64,000 nt of DNA from Candidatus Izemoplasma sp. (GCA_036172455.1 JAXKVY010000001.1:186001-250000); one strand, 5' to 3'. Shown: positions 1-9,147, counted from the stretch's first letter. A program made the numbers and translations. The notes: a model not told the origin generated them from the sequence alone.

Positions 1-367
1 TATTTTTAAAAGGCGGTATTATAGGGTGTGCGCCGCTCCCAATAATCAGCTTATCATAGGCAACTTCTAATGTTTGATTGTCTTTAAGGTTTTTAACAGT
101 TATTGTCTTGTCTAAATCATTTACTTGCGTGACTTCATGTCCAAGATGAACATGAATATCACGTGCTTCAAAGCCTTTTTTTGTTCGTGCTATGAGTGCT
201 TTTGAGTCTGTAATTTCATCACTGACAAAATACGGCATCCCACATGCGCCGTAACTAACAATATGGCCTTTTTCATATACATGAATATCAACTGTATCAT
301 CAAGTCTTCTTAATTTGCTCACAGCGCTCATAGAAAGCGCGTCACCACCAATGGCTACTATCTTCAT
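1..367 (-). CDS. CoA-disulfide reductase / NADH oxidase-like flavoprotein (5' part, runs off the window)
   Basis: Only the first 122 codons are in the window. Translation starts MKIVAIGGDALSMSAVSK, the FAD-binding beta-alpha-beta of the pyridine nucleotide-disulfide oxidoreductase class (related proteins usually read GGDAAGMSAAS). It continues to SYGACGMPYF, which places the single redox Cys near residue 43 where CoA-disulfide reductases and NADH oxidases carry theirs. A good ribosome site (AAGGAGTTGATTT) fixes the ATG at 367. Members reduce CoA disulfide, O2, or, in Thermococcales (NSR), sulfur with NAD(P)H and CoA. The gene lies just downstream of the Mbx-like operon on the same strand but has its own promoter and is separated by a terminator. 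Substrate cannot be settled from this fragment. Confidence 0.85.
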   Translation of the reverse strand, partial: MKIVAIGGDALSMSAVSKLRRLDDTVDIHVYEKGHIVSYGACGMPYFVSDEITDSKALIARTKKGFEARDIHVHLGHEVTQVNDLDKTITVKNLKDNQTLEVAYDKLIIGSGAHPIIPPFKN

Positions 368-386
368 CAAATCAACTCCTTATTTT

Positions 387-414
387 ATTTTATCATATAT
401 ATTGTTTTTTGTAA
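387..414 (-). promoter_or_regulatory. Probable promoter of the CoA-disulfide reductase-like gene
   Basis: On the minus strand, TTACAA is followed after 16 nt by TAAAAT, about 20 nt before the start codon at 367. It is AT-rich and of moderate quality. Confidence 0.45.
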
Positions 415-427
415 CTAATCTGCTAAA

Positions 428-463
428 AAAAGGACATCACATTTTGATGTGTGATGTCCTTTA
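428..463 (-). terminator. Rho-independent terminator of the Mbx-like operon
   Basis: The stem AAAGGACATCACA pairs with TGTGATGTCCTTT around a short loop and is followed on the minus strand by a run of T. It lies directly after the stop of the last operon gene (467) and separates the operon from the downstream flavoprotein gene. Confidence 0.9.
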
Positions 464-466
464 TGT

Positions 467-2455
467 TTATTTTATTCCCCGTTGTTTTGGGGTGAGCTCT
501 GGTGTGTTAGCTTTTACCCGTTCACGTAAATCATTTACGGTATCTGATAATGACTTTTTATGTGCTTTTTGATATAAAAAGTCATCAATACCTTGCGCAG
601 CTCGATGTCCATCGGCAACCGCACTAATTAAATCAGGACCACGTAAAATATCTCCACCAACAAAGTATTGGTTGGCACCCTCTAACTGTCCAAAGTGATT
701 GGCTTTAATTTTACCACGTTCAATCGTTATTTTATCTTGTAAACGTTCTGGAATGTAATCATAGTCAGGCGCTTGTCCAATTGCAATATAGACTTGTTGT
801 CCTTCAATAATCTTTTCACATTCGCTATCAAACTCTGGGTTGAATTTACCCTCTGTATCAAAGATACATAAACATTCCCAAAGTCTAAGTCCTGTAACGT
901 TACCATTTTCTTGCATGATTTCTTGTGGACCATTACCACAATGGAATTCAATACCTTCTTCGCCACCTTCGATGTATTCATCAGTACTCGCTGGAATCGC
1001 ATCTTCATTCTCTAAAGAGGTTAATTTGACATTTGATTTGCCATACTTCAACTGTTGAATACGTGTGGCACTTCTTGCAACATCAAATGCAACATCGCCG
1101 CCACCAATGACGACTATGCTTTCTTTCACATCAAGATCATCGAGTGTCAGATTGCCACGTTCAAATTCACGTACTTGTGGTAAGAAGTCCATTGCTCCAA
1201 TGACGTCTTTATGATCGCTTCCTGTAATGTTAAGACCTCGTGGTTTAAAGAATCCTGTACCCAAGAAGATCGCATCATGTGATGACTCTAGTTCATCTAA
1301 CGTAATATCGTCACCGACTTTAGTATTGGTATGAATGTTAACACCCATTTTCTTGATAAAGTTAATATCTTTATCGATTGCCTCATCTGGTAAACGGTAA
1401 GCAGGTATTCCATAACGCATTACCCCACCAGCCAGTGGCATTTCTTCATAAATATCAACTTTATACCCTAGGGCACTTAAGTAATAGGCTGCGCCTAATC
1501 CTGCAGGGCCACTCCCAATAACGGCTATCTTCGCATCAATGACTTCACTGATGTTGTCATTGATTACAGTGTCATAAATATCTTGTGGGGCACTATCAAT
1601 AATGTAGCGTTTCAACCAACGTATCGCAATCGCTTCACCACGTTCTGCAATCGCACATGCTGTTTCACAGTTGTGTGTACACACACGTCCACAGACACCA
1701 GGTAATGGATTGGTTTCATATATTTTACGTAATCCACCCTCAATATCATCTTCCCAAATCGCACGAATATATTCAGGGATATGCATTTGGACAGGACAAC
1801 TGCTTGTACAGACACCACATTCAACACAGCGCGCTGCTTCAGCCATAGCGGCTTCTTTGCTATAACCTCTAACAATCTCGACAAAGCTATTACTTCGTTC
1901 TTCTACCTTTTCATGTATCATTGATTCACGTTCTAAGGCCAATAAGTCACTTGTGTCATCTTTTACCCATCCTTTATCAACGTGTTGTCCTTGCCATAAT
2001 GTTTCAGGCATCATGGTAAAGGAATTAGGGTCTGAATCACTATAGATATACTCATTACTCATTTCAAGTGAGCTTGTTGTACACGTATCAACACACAAGG
2101 CACAGAAACAACAGCGTCCATAATCAATGACTGGTCGTTGTTGGTGTTCTCCTGCTTTTTCAGGAAGATCTAAGCGCTCTACCATTGTAATAGCTTCTGT
2201 TGGACAAATTTCTTCACAGGTTGAACAGCCAATACATGTCTCCCAATCATTGGTATGAAAACCACGTAAATTAGGAGGTGCTTGACGAGGTGATGACTCA
2301 AGACGTGCTTTATTCTTAATAATTGAATTTTGATTTAAGTAATTTGCATTTTTCTTTGTAAAAATATCTTTAAAGGGAATAGTGACAGGTTTTTTAAAGA
2401 GATATTTCCAAAGGCGTAATGGATTAAAAATACTTATACGTTCTTTATCTTTCAT
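467..2455 (-). CDS. Fusion protein: NuoI/MbxN-like ferredoxin domain plus GltD/NfnB-like NAD(P)H flavoprotein domain
   Basis: This 662-residue protein is the last gene of the Mbx-like operon. Residues ~1-190 resemble NuoI/MbxN, with a CIGCSTCEEICP cluster motif (~74-85) and a second motif CCFCALCVDTC (~114), whose usual CP is CT. From ~200 on it resembles the small subunit of glutamate synthase and NfnB: CVECGVCTSSCP and CGRVCTHNCETAC (Fe-S ligands), GSGPAGLGAAYY (FAD) and IGGGDVAFDVARSATR (pyridine nucleotide site). The usual RR after the second strand of the nucleotide fold is SLEN here; an acidic residue at that place usually favours NADH over NADPH. The fusion suggests that the peripheral arm exchanges electrons with NAD(H) as well as, or instead of, ferredoxin. 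It is one uninterrupted frame, with 11 nt between it and the NuoD-like gene. Confidence 0.9.
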   Translation of the reverse strand: MKDKERISIFNPLRLWKYLFKKPVTIPFKDIFTKKNANYLNQNSIIKNKARLESSPRQAPPNLRGFHTNDWETCIGCSTCEEICPTEAITMVERLDLPEKAGEHQQRPVIDYGRCCFCALCVDTCTTSSLEMSNEYIYSDSDPNSFTMMPETLWQGQHVDKGWVKDDTSDLLALERESMIHEKVEERSNSFVEIVRGYSKEAAMAEAARCVECGVCTSSCPVQMHIPEYIRAIWEDDIEGGLRKIYETNPLPGVCGRVCTHNCETACAIAERGEAIAIRWLKRYIIDSAPQDIYDTVINDNISEVIDAKIAVIGSGPAGLGAAYYLSALGYKVDIYEEMPLAGGVMRYGIPAYRLPDEAIDKDINFIKKMGVNIHTNTKVGDDITLDELESSHDAIFLGTGFFKPRGLNITGSDHKDVIGAMDFLPQVREFERGNLTLDDLDVKESIVVIGGGDVAFDVARSATRIQQLKYGKSNVKLTSLENEDAIPASTDEYIEGGEEGIEFHCGNGPQEIMQENGNVTGLRLWECLCIFDTEGKFNPEFDSECEKIIEGQQVYIAIGQAPDYDYIPERLQDKITIERGKIKANHFGQLEGANQYFVGGDILRGPDLISAVADGHRAAQGIDDFLYQKAHKKSLSDTVNDLRERVKANTPELTPKQRGIK

Positions 2456-2466
2456 CAGTTTCCCTC

Positions 2467-3573
2467 CTATCGATCAATTTCAGGTGAACAAACACCCATT
2501 GTATCTACCCACAATGCGGCATCATCGATCCGTGTGCCAGGTAGATATTTTTCTATTCCGAGTAACCCTTGTGGGTAACTTGCGCCTCTTACACCAACGC
2601 GGTAAGGATGTGTCCCACCGTTAGAAACCATGTAGTAACCAAATTCACCACGAGAGGATTCAATCGGTGCGTAAACATATCCTTTTGGTACACGCCAACG
2701 CATAGCTTGCCCTTTATCAAGTGGCACCCTGACTGGTCCATCTTCCATTTTATCAAGGACTTGTCGAATTATACGGATTGATTGAACTACTTCTTGTAGT
2801 TTTAAATCAACACGACTTCGCGCGTCACTATACGATGATACAGGGACATCAAACTCGACTTTATCGTAATGGCAATAAGGCATCACTTTGCGGATGTCGT
2901 AGGCTTTATTGGTTGCACTTCGCATCCCAATACCGGTCACACCAAGATTCCATACGACTTCTTCAGGTAACATAATAGTGTCTTTAATCCGTTTTAACAA
3001 CGTTGGATTTGCGACTCCTAGTCGGCGATATTCTTCATATCTGCTTTCAAGGTCATCCAAAAAGGCATGGATTTCTTGTTCAATTCCGTTTGGTAAATCT
3101 TTTCTTACACCACCGGGGACAATGTATTGATGATACACACGGTGTCCTGTAATCTTTTCAAAGATATTTAAAATCGTATTACGATCAGCATGCGCATGAT
3201 GCATCAAGGTATAATTACCTGTTGGGGATCCAAGCCCACCGTATGCCATTAAATGAATTGTAATGCGGGCAAGTTCCATAATTAACATTCTAATCCATTT
3301 TGCACGGTCAGGTACATCAATACCTGCAAGTTTTTCAGTCGCAAGCGCAAATGATAACTCATTAATGTCCGGTTCAACAACACAAACGCGTGGTATTAAA
3401 CTAATATTGTTTACCCATGTTTTGCGTTCCATGCCTTTTTCAAAACCACGATGTAACATTCCTGGTAATAAATAAGATTTCTTAATTATATCTCCTTCAA
3501 CAAACATGTGAACGGCTGCATTACCGTGCATTCCTGGATGTTGAGGACCTAAAAATAGTTTCATTTCACGCAT
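2467..3573 (-). CDS. NuoD/MbxL-like large subunit with an incomplete NiFe-site
   Basis: This 368-residue homologue of complex I NuoD and group-4 hydrogenase large subunits opens with GPQHPGMHG (NuoD: GPQHPxTHG) and ends PEIDR like NuoD. A NiFe centre needs two CxxC pairs. The N-terminal pair is reduced to RVCVVE (only Cys64) and the C-terminal pair to DTMGVC (only Cys362), so a normal hydrogenase site cannot form. Mbx/Mbs complexes of Thermococcales also lack a full NiFe ligand set (family knowledge). The ATG at 3573 follows AAAGGAGG by 8 nt. It should dock on the NuoB-like subunit near the membrane. The electron acceptor is not determined by sequence; polysulfide, quinone or internal transfer to the flavoprotein are possible. 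Confidence 0.92.
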   Translation of the reverse strand: MREMKLFLGPQHPGMHGNAAVHMFVEGDIIKKSYLLPGMLHRGFEKGMERKTWVNNISLIPRVCVVEPDINELSFALATEKLAGIDVPDRAKWIRMLIMELARITIHLMAYGGLGSPTGNYTLMHHAHADRNTILNIFEKITGHRVYHQYIVPGGVRKDLPNGIEQEIHAFLDDLESRYEEYRRLGVANPTLLKRIKDTIMLPEEVVWNLGVTGIGMRSATNKAYDIRKVMPYCHYDKVEFDVPVSSYSDARSRVDLKLQEVVQSIRIIRQVLDKMEDGPVRVPLDKGQAMRWRVPKGYVYAPIESSRGEFGYYMVSNGGTHPYRVGVRGASYPQGLLGIEKYLPGTRIDDAALWVDTMGVCSPEIDR

Positions 3574-3574
3574 G

Positions 3575-4159
3575 TTATTTCCCTCCTTTATCTAGGGAAT
3601 TGATTCGTGTTTTACGCTGTTGGCGTTTTGCTTGTTTACTTGGTTGATTGTTTAATTCAGTAAAATCATGTGAGTATTCACGCCCAACAAAATGCGCATC
3701 ACTATATTGTCTTGGATCAAAGTCTTTTCGCATTGGTGGCATATCATCCCATTTCTCCAAAATTAATTGTTTCTCATAATCTGGATTACCAGGGAATTTA
3801 ACCCCAAAAAATTCGTGTGCTTCGCGTTCATAATATTTAGCGCCTTCATAGATAGAAATAATAGACGGCATGACGGGATTCTCACGATCAATTCTCGTTC
3901 TCAATTGAATATGCACCGGCTTTTTCCAATTCATTAGAATATAAACAACTTCAATTTCATTTGTATCTGGCCAGTCGACTGCGCTCAAATAAGATAGTTG
4001 AATCCATCCAGCATTTTTTAAGTAACCAAGCGTTTTATGGATATCGTCTTGCTTGAGTTCATAGGCTATTTGAAACTGATCAATAATATTTTCTTTAATC
4101 GGTGAACAAATATCTTTCATTAGTGATTGTACGTGTTCAATATTATTCATGGAATTCAT
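3575..4159 (-). CDS. NuoC/MbxK-like 30-kDa-type subunit
   Basis: The 194-residue protein carries the NuoC signature region: YYEREAHEFFGVKFPGNPDY, then PPMRKDFDPRQYSD. The C-terminal tail is short and basic. NuoC-type subunits bind between the NuoD-like and NuoB-like subunits in the hydrophilic arm. The gene overlaps the NuoB-like gene upstream by 17 nt and ends 2 nt before the NuoD-like start, as expected for a tightly coupled operon. The start at 4159 is the first ATG; a second ATG three codons in is also possible because the ribosome site is weak. Confidence 0.9.
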   Translation of the reverse strand: MNSMNNIEHVQSLMKDICSPIKENIIDQFQIAYELKQDDIHKTLGYLKNAGWIQLSYLSAVDWPDTNEIEVVYILMNWKKPVHIQLRTRIDRENPVMPSIISIYEGAKYYEREAHEFFGVKFPGNPDYEKQLILEKWDDMPPMRKDFDPRQYSDAHFVGREYSHDFTELNNQPSKQAKRQQRKTRINSLDKGGK

Positions 4160-4712
4160 CTTTTATGCGCACCTCCCCAAGAGCTTCTTCTTGGTTCTTT
4201 TTGTACCAGTCATAGTTGTCGTGGTATCGTTTCCAACCATCAGCTTTTTTCGATTTAATGAGATCCATTAAATCAACAAACCCATTCATGACAGCTTCTG
4301 TATTTGGCATACAGCCAGCAACATACACATCGACAGGAACATATCGATCAAGTCGGTTAATGACGACATGAGAATCATGATATATCCCCCCATTAATCGT
4401 ACAACTACCAAAGCCAACAATATATTTTGGTTCACTCATTTGTTCATATGTATAAATTAATCGACGTAACGTTTTTAACGATAGATACCCAGTAACAAGT
4501 AATACATCTGCTTGTCTTGGTGTTGCCATTGGTCCCATACCAAGCCGTTCCATATCATAAGCACTTGTCATCGCAGGTGGCAACTCAATTGCACAACACC
4601 CCGTACAGTACATTAACATCCATAACGAGTTACGTCTAAAGAAGTCACCTATTTCCCACCATTTACGATCGATTTGTTCTTGTGTTAGTTCTGTAAATTT
4701 TGTTGATTTCAT
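4143..4712 (-). CDS. NuoB/MbxJ-like Fe-S small subunit
   Basis: This 189-residue homologue of NuoB and hydrogenase small subunits contains CTGCCAIELPP (Cys36, Cys39, Cys40), GSCTINGG (Cys104) and VAGCMPN (Cys134), enough cysteines for the terminal [4Fe-4S] cluster (N2/proximal). The PRQADVLLVTG and VDVYVAGC segments are typical of the family. It passes electrons to the NuoD-like active site and contacts the NuoH-like subunit. The ribosome site GGTGATT precedes the ATG at 4712, and the gene abuts the NuoH-like gene. Confidence 0.94.
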   Translation of the reverse strand: MKSTKFTELTQEQIDRKWWEIGDFFRRNSLWMLMYCTGCCAIELPPAMTSAYDMERLGMGPMATPRQADVLLVTGYLSLKTLRRLIYTYEQMSEPKYIVGFGSCTINGGIYHDSHVVINRLDRYVPVDVYVAGCMPNTEAVMNGFVDLMDLIKSKKADGWKRYHDNYDWYKKNQEEALGEVRIKDEFHE

Positions 4713-5618
4713 TTAAATCACCCATCCAAGATATATTGCGATAATTGCTTGTGATACAGCTAAAAGTAATGGCCATTTGTAAAAGAACGTAACCACTTGG
4801 TCAATTTTAAAGCGTCCATTAACATTACTAATTAAGTTCACAAATGTATAGACCAAGACATATTTAACTAAAAAGACAAAAATATTTTCTGCGCCACCTA
4901 AGAATAGGTGAACAAATAAACTGACTTCGATAAACACAGTGATTTCATGCATAATGAATAACATACCAAGTTGCTTACCACCGTATTCAACCATTGGCCC
5001 AGATGCTATTTCAGCTGGAGCAATGTAGGTTTCAAACGGTTTTTTTCCAAGCATACCCATCAAGGCTAATATAGCAACAATACCACCAAGAGGTAAGGCA
5101 ATGATAAACCAGTGATTATTAGCAAGTTGTTGAAACTCCGCGATCATTGAGATGCTTGAATCGCCTGTGATATTGATAATCGTTAATACTACAACCATAA
5201 ACGGCACTTCATAGGCCAACATAGTTGTTAAAGCGCGCATGACACCAATACTTGCTAATGGGTTCCCAGACCCACTCGCGCTCATTGCCATACCAAGCAT
5301 ACCAACCGCAATCAAGTAAACAAAAATGAAGAAGTTATCATAGCCATCAAATGCGACAAGTTCATTGGTAATCGGCATAAACATTGCCGTAGCGATAATA
5401 CCACCAAGGGCCATAATTACACCGAAATCAAAAATCCATCCATGTGACGTCGCACGCTTACTTAACAATTTAAAGATATCAAGAAACTCTTGGTACCATT
5501 TTGGACCATACCGTTTTTGAAGACGTGCTATGACTTTACGGTTTATCCCACCAAGTGCGGTCTGTAAGACAAACCCAAACAATGCGACACCTAAACCAAA
5601 TAAAATATTTAATATCAT
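4713..5618 (-). CDS. NuoH/MbxM-like membrane anchor subunit
   Basis: A hydrophobic protein of 301 residues with about eight membrane helices. Landmarks of the NuoH/EchB/MbhM family are GGINRKVIARLQKRYGP near the N terminus, a central EVPF motif and PAEIASGPMVEYGG. These line the passage joining the Fe-S arm to the antiporter-like subunits. Position M before J, K and L is the gene order of Mbx operons. It overlaps the H' gene by 4 nt. Confidence 0.93.
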   Translation of the reverse strand: MILNILFGLGVALFGFVLQTALGGINRKVIARLQKRYGPKWYQEFLDIFKLLSKRATSHGWIFDFGVIMALGGIIATAMFMPITNELVAFDGYDNFFIFVYLIAVGMLGMAMSASGSGNPLASIGVMRALTTMLAYEVPFMVVVLTIINITGDSSISMIAEFQQLANNHWFIIALPLGGIVAILALMGMLGKKPFETYIAPAEIASGPMVEYGGKQLGMLFIMHEITVFIEVSLFVHLFLGGAENIFVFLVKYVLVYTFVNLISNVNGRFKIDQVVTFFYKWPLLLAVSQAIIAIYLGWVI

Positions 5619-7447
5619 GCGATATCACCCCATAAAAGCAGTGTTATTAAAATAAGAATCCAAAACACTGTGATTTCTGGCTTGTAAGTAAAGAAGTAAT
5701 ATTTAAAGACTTCTCCTAACTCTTTCACTTTGATACTTAATGATTGATAGAATCGTTGCATTTTATCAATATATGCCTCATACAAACGTTCTAATGGGGC
5801 ATAGAAGTTACTTGTATAATGTAAGTGTTGTTCTGTATAGATAAAGTTACCTGCTGTATACGTATCCATTAGATCTACTTTCTTTGATTTCTTAAGCGAT
5901 ATAAAGATGATAAAGGCAACAAAGACACCTATGCCAAACATACTAGCAATTAACAATGGATGAAGATCACCATTGTTCCCTTGAATCGTAAACTGTGTTA
6001 AGTTGAGTTGGGCAATATTTAACTCACTTAAAATCTTATTTGTATAACGTAAAATATAATTTGGAACAACGCCACTCAAGATATTCAATCCACTAAGTAA
6101 TAACATTGGAATGAGTAAGAGTAAAGGTGCTTCTTTTACGCTTGTTTTATATTCAGGTAATTCTTGTCCTAAGAATAACGCAGCAAGCGGTCTGAAAACA
6201 TATAAGAAAGACCCGATACTGCCAAAGAATGTCGCAATCGCAACAAAGATGAAGCCTTCACTAATGACACCTTGAAAGATTAACCATTTCGAGATGAAAC
6301 CACCCATTGGGGGAATTCCAGCCATTGAGATAATCGCAATTAAATAAACCATATAAGTGATCGGCATTTTGTGAATCATCCCACCAAGTTCACTAATTTT
6401 AGTGGTATGTGTTTGTCGAGCAACCGCACCGATAGCTAAGAAAGCACTTGTTGATGCAATCGCATGAGCAAATATATGGAGTAATCCCCCACTAATGCTT
6501 GTGGTTGTCATGAATCCAAGTGCGACTAAAATATAACCGCCATTACTCATTGAAGAGTAGGCAAGCAATGTTTTTGCATCGTCCTGTCTAATTGCCATTA
6601 AGGTACCTATAACAATGGTAATCGCTCCAAGTATCATTATGATGTAGTTAAATAGGTGAATATTCAGTGCTGAAATCATTGTGCCAACACCACCAAGGCG
6701 CACAAGCGCAATGACAGCGACAAACGCACCAAGTTTTTCCAATCCACCACTGAATAATCCTGTCACTGGATCAGGCGCATCGGTTAATACGTTTGGTAAC
6801 CAAATATGTAATGGAAAAGCACCGAGCTTTGATAACGCTGAGATCATCATTAATAAGAAGACAAAGACTTTTGTAGTACCACTAAGGGCAGCTAAATTCA
6901 ATGCAATATTAAAGGATTCTGTACCACTATACATCAATAAAATAGCGACCAATAAAGAAAATCCACCAAAGGCACTAAATCCGTAATACAGTGATGCTGA
7001 TGAGCGTGTTCGTCCTAAAGGAATTAAGAATAGACTGCTCCAAACAACCAACTCAAAATAGAAGAAAAAAGCTAAAAAGTTTGTTGTATAGAATAAACCA
7101 ATAACCCCTACTAAACTTAATAAATAAAGCATACTATATAACGCAGGATATTTTTGTTTATCTATATAATAAGGATTAAAGAATGCAACCATCAAATAGA
7201 CAAACGATACCAATAAAGCAAAGTAATGACTTAATGCACTTGCGCCTAAGTCACCTAAAACACCTGGTAAATAGTTAACAGTCAGGTCAAGTGTATCAGT
7301 ATACCCATACATTGCTAATGAGCCAAACACAAATGCTGATCCTAAAATGGTGATGACACTCCCTAAGGTACGATGTAAATTGCCTAGCAGATAGGCCAAC
7401 ATACCGAATCCAAGTGTAATGATAATAATGAGTTCTAAATTAGCCAT
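5615..7447 (-). CDS. MbxH'-like antiporter subunit (NuoL/MrpD type) with C-terminal extension
   Basis: The 610-residue polytopic protein belongs to the proton-conducting membrane transporter family (NuoL/M/N, MrpA/D). It has the conserved WLPNVLTDAPDPVTG segment, KLGAFPLH with its buried Lys, and SKLGAF/HAIAS regions. The last ~130 residues form a polar linker and a final membrane helix, resembling the lateral-helix extension of MbxH'/NuoL that braces neighbouring subunits. It is the second of two such subunits; duplication of H is a hallmark of Mbx rather than Mbh. It likely moves Na+ or H+. It overlaps the preceding gene by 13 nt and has its own strong AAAGGAG ribosome site. Confidence 0.92.
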   Translation of the reverse strand: MANLELIIIITLGFGMLAYLLGNLHRTLGSVITILGSAFVFGSLAMYGYTDTLDLTVNYLPGVLGDLGASALSHYFALLVSFVYLMVAFFNPYYIDKQKYPALYSMLYLLSLVGVIGLFYTTNFLAFFFYFELVVWSSLFLIPLGRTRSSASLYYGFSAFGGFSLLVAILLMYSGTESFNIALNLAALSGTTKVFVFLLMMISALSKLGAFPLHIWLPNVLTDAPDPVTGLFSGGLEKLGAFVAVIALVRLGGVGTMISALNIHLFNYIIMILGAITIVIGTLMAIRQDDAKTLLAYSSMSNGGYILVALGFMTTTSISGGLLHIFAHAIASTSAFLAIGAVARQTHTTKISELGGMIHKMPITYMVYLIAIISMAGIPPMGGFISKWLIFQGVISEGFIFVAIATFFGSIGSFLYVFRPLAALFLGQELPEYKTSVKEAPLLLLIPMLLLSGLNILSGVVPNYILRYTNKILSELNIAQLNLTQFTIQGNNGDLHPLLIASMFGIGVFVAFIIFISLKKSKKVDLMDTYTAGNFIYTEQHLHYTSNFYAPLERLYEAYIDKMQRFYQSLSIKVKELGEVFKYYFFTYKPEITVFWILILITLLLWGDIA

Positions 7448-8811
7448 GAATACACTCCTTTCATGGTGCTTATTACGTCAAATAGTGATTCAAACGGTGT
7501 AAAGAATACCCCAAATACCACTAATAATAAGGCAATAATAAGATATGCATAGACTGTACTCGTTGAGAAGACGACACGTTTATTCTCTGACTCACCATAC
7601 CACAATGTCATTGAGAGTTTGATAAAATATACCCCTTCAACAACACTACTCATTAAAATGACAATTACTAGCCATAATAAATCGGTATTCGCAAATCGCA
7701 TTAAAATATGTAATTTCACAAAGAATCCAGCAAATAACGGCAAGCCTAAAATACTTAGTACTGCGACACTAAAGGCAAAACCAATCAGTTTATTGTCTGT
7801 AAAAACTCCTTTTAAATCCGTTAGAGTATCAGAGCCAATTTGCCGTTCGATGACCGTAATTGAGCCAAATAAAATTAATTTAGAAAAACCATTTAACGCA
7901 ACGAGCATAATGCCTAAATCCGTTAATCCATGGACAAACACTATGACAGCAATCGCTGCTTGTGCTATCGAACTATAAAGCAGAATATGTTTTGCTCGAG
8001 AGGAAGCGTAAGCCATAGCCTCTCCGGCAATTATACTCACAACTAAAACAACCGATACAATTGTCATTAATGTTTCATTAAATACAAAGAGTTGTGTTAA
8101 AATGCGTCCAAATACCAAAACCATCGTACTCGCATATACACTGGCAATCATTGGTCCACTGAGTGGATTTGAACTTTCTAATATTCCTTTTACCCACGCA
8201 TTTAACGGTAATAACTTAGCTTCTACGCCCAACCCAATAAACATAAATAATAATGGTAAACTGACCAAGGCAGGGTTAACTTGTGCAATAAGATTGCTTA
8301 AAACGCCTAAGTTTAAGGTGTGAAACATTCCATATAAAATAATTAATCCAAGTAAATAGAAACTACTTCCAACAGTCCCTAGGACTAAGTAATGAAATGT
8401 AGCTAATGGTTTACGGTTAGTTGTCGTTATCAGGTAAGCTGATATTCCCGCAATTTCTAAGAAAACAAATAAGTTGAATAAATCACCTGTTAGCAATAAC
8501 CCATTTAACCCAGCTAAGCTAATTAATAAGATAGATCCTATCTTTTTATAATCACATAACGATAAGATTGCTACTAAGAAGAATAAAATATTGACAATAT
8601 AAAGTCCTGCAATGGCATAATCATCAACAATCAACTCAATACCGTAAGGTGCCTTAAAGTTACCAATAACAACAACACCTTTCGTGACATAATCAAGGGA
8701 TACAACACTTAAAAATGAAACAACCAGTAACAAATATGGAGCTACTTTTTTCATTAAAATACTGAGAAAACCAACGAGTAGTGGAACAGCAATTAATAAT
8801 ACAGCATTCAT
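7435..8811 (-). CDS. MbxH-like antiporter subunit (MrpD/NuoN type)
   Basis: This 458-residue polytopic protein of the NuoL/M/N-MrpD family contains GDLFNLFVFLEIAGISAYLI, the conserved glutamate-bearing helix, and LGVEAKLLPLNAWVKG with its key lysine. It is the first of two ion-translocating subunits here. The ribosome site GGGGGAAAAC lies in the end of the C-type gene just upstream. Mrp/Mbx membrane modules translocate Na+ or H+ when electrons flow through the peripheral arm. Confidence 0.92.
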   Translation of the reverse strand: MNAVLLIAVPLLVGFLSILMKKVAPYLLLVVSFLSVVSLDYVTKGVVVIGNFKAPYGIELIVDDYAIAGLYIVNILFFLVAILSLCDYKKIGSILLISLAGLNGLLLTGDLFNLFVFLEIAGISAYLITTTNRKPLATFHYLVLGTVGSSFYLLGLIILYGMFHTLNLGVLSNLIAQVNPALVSLPLLFMFIGLGVEAKLLPLNAWVKGILESSNPLSGPMIASVYASTMVLVFGRILTQLFVFNETLMTIVSVVLVVSIIAGEAMAYASSRAKHILLYSSIAQAAIAVIVFVHGLTDLGIMLVALNGFSKLILFGSITVIERQIGSDTLTDLKGVFTDNKLIGFAFSVAVLSILGLPLFAGFFVKLHILMRFANTDLLWLVIVILMSSVVEGVYFIKLSMTLWYGESENKRVVFSTSTVYAYLIIALLLVVFGVFFTPFESLFDVISTMKGVYSWLI

Positions 8812-9147
8812 TTAGTTTTCCCCCATTTCATCGAGATTCAATGTACCATATTCGGCATATATTTTTCTAGCTAATGCTAATCCGAGCGCTGTTGTTCCAA
8901 CACCTATAACAATAGCTGTTAACACAAGTGCTTGTGGTAATGGATCAACAAACGCTAAATTATTGGTTGCATTGACACTGGTAAATATAGGGGCAATACC
9001 ACCCTCATAATAGCCGACTGTAATAATGAAGATATTTAAACCAATTTCTAATATATTTAAGGCAATAATAATCTTAATAATATGACGTTGAGTGAGTAAC
9101 CCGTAAAGTCCTATCATAAAGAGGATAATCGCTGCATATTGTAACAT
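8812..9147 (-). CDS. MrpC/MbxG-like (NuoK-type) subunit
   Basis: A 111-residue protein with three membrane helices, homologous to MrpC/MnhC and NuoK. The middle helix has NILEIGLNIF with the conserved Glu, and the third has DPLPQALVLTAIVIGVGTTALGLAL, which is nearly the family consensus. It shares one base with the upstream gene and abuts the H gene, as in Mrp and Mbx operons. Confidence 0.93.
   Translation of the reverse strand: MLQYAAIILFMIGLYGLLTQRHIIKIIIALNILEIGLNIFIITVGYYEGGIAPIFTSVNATNNLAFVDPLPQALVLTAIVIGVGTTALGLALARKIYAEYGTLNLDEMGEN

Noticed and set aside
2467-4712. NiFe hydrogenase (Mbh/Ech type)
   Set aside because: The large subunit has only one Cys of each CxxC pair, so a NiFe centre cannot form as usual; gene order is also Mbx-like.
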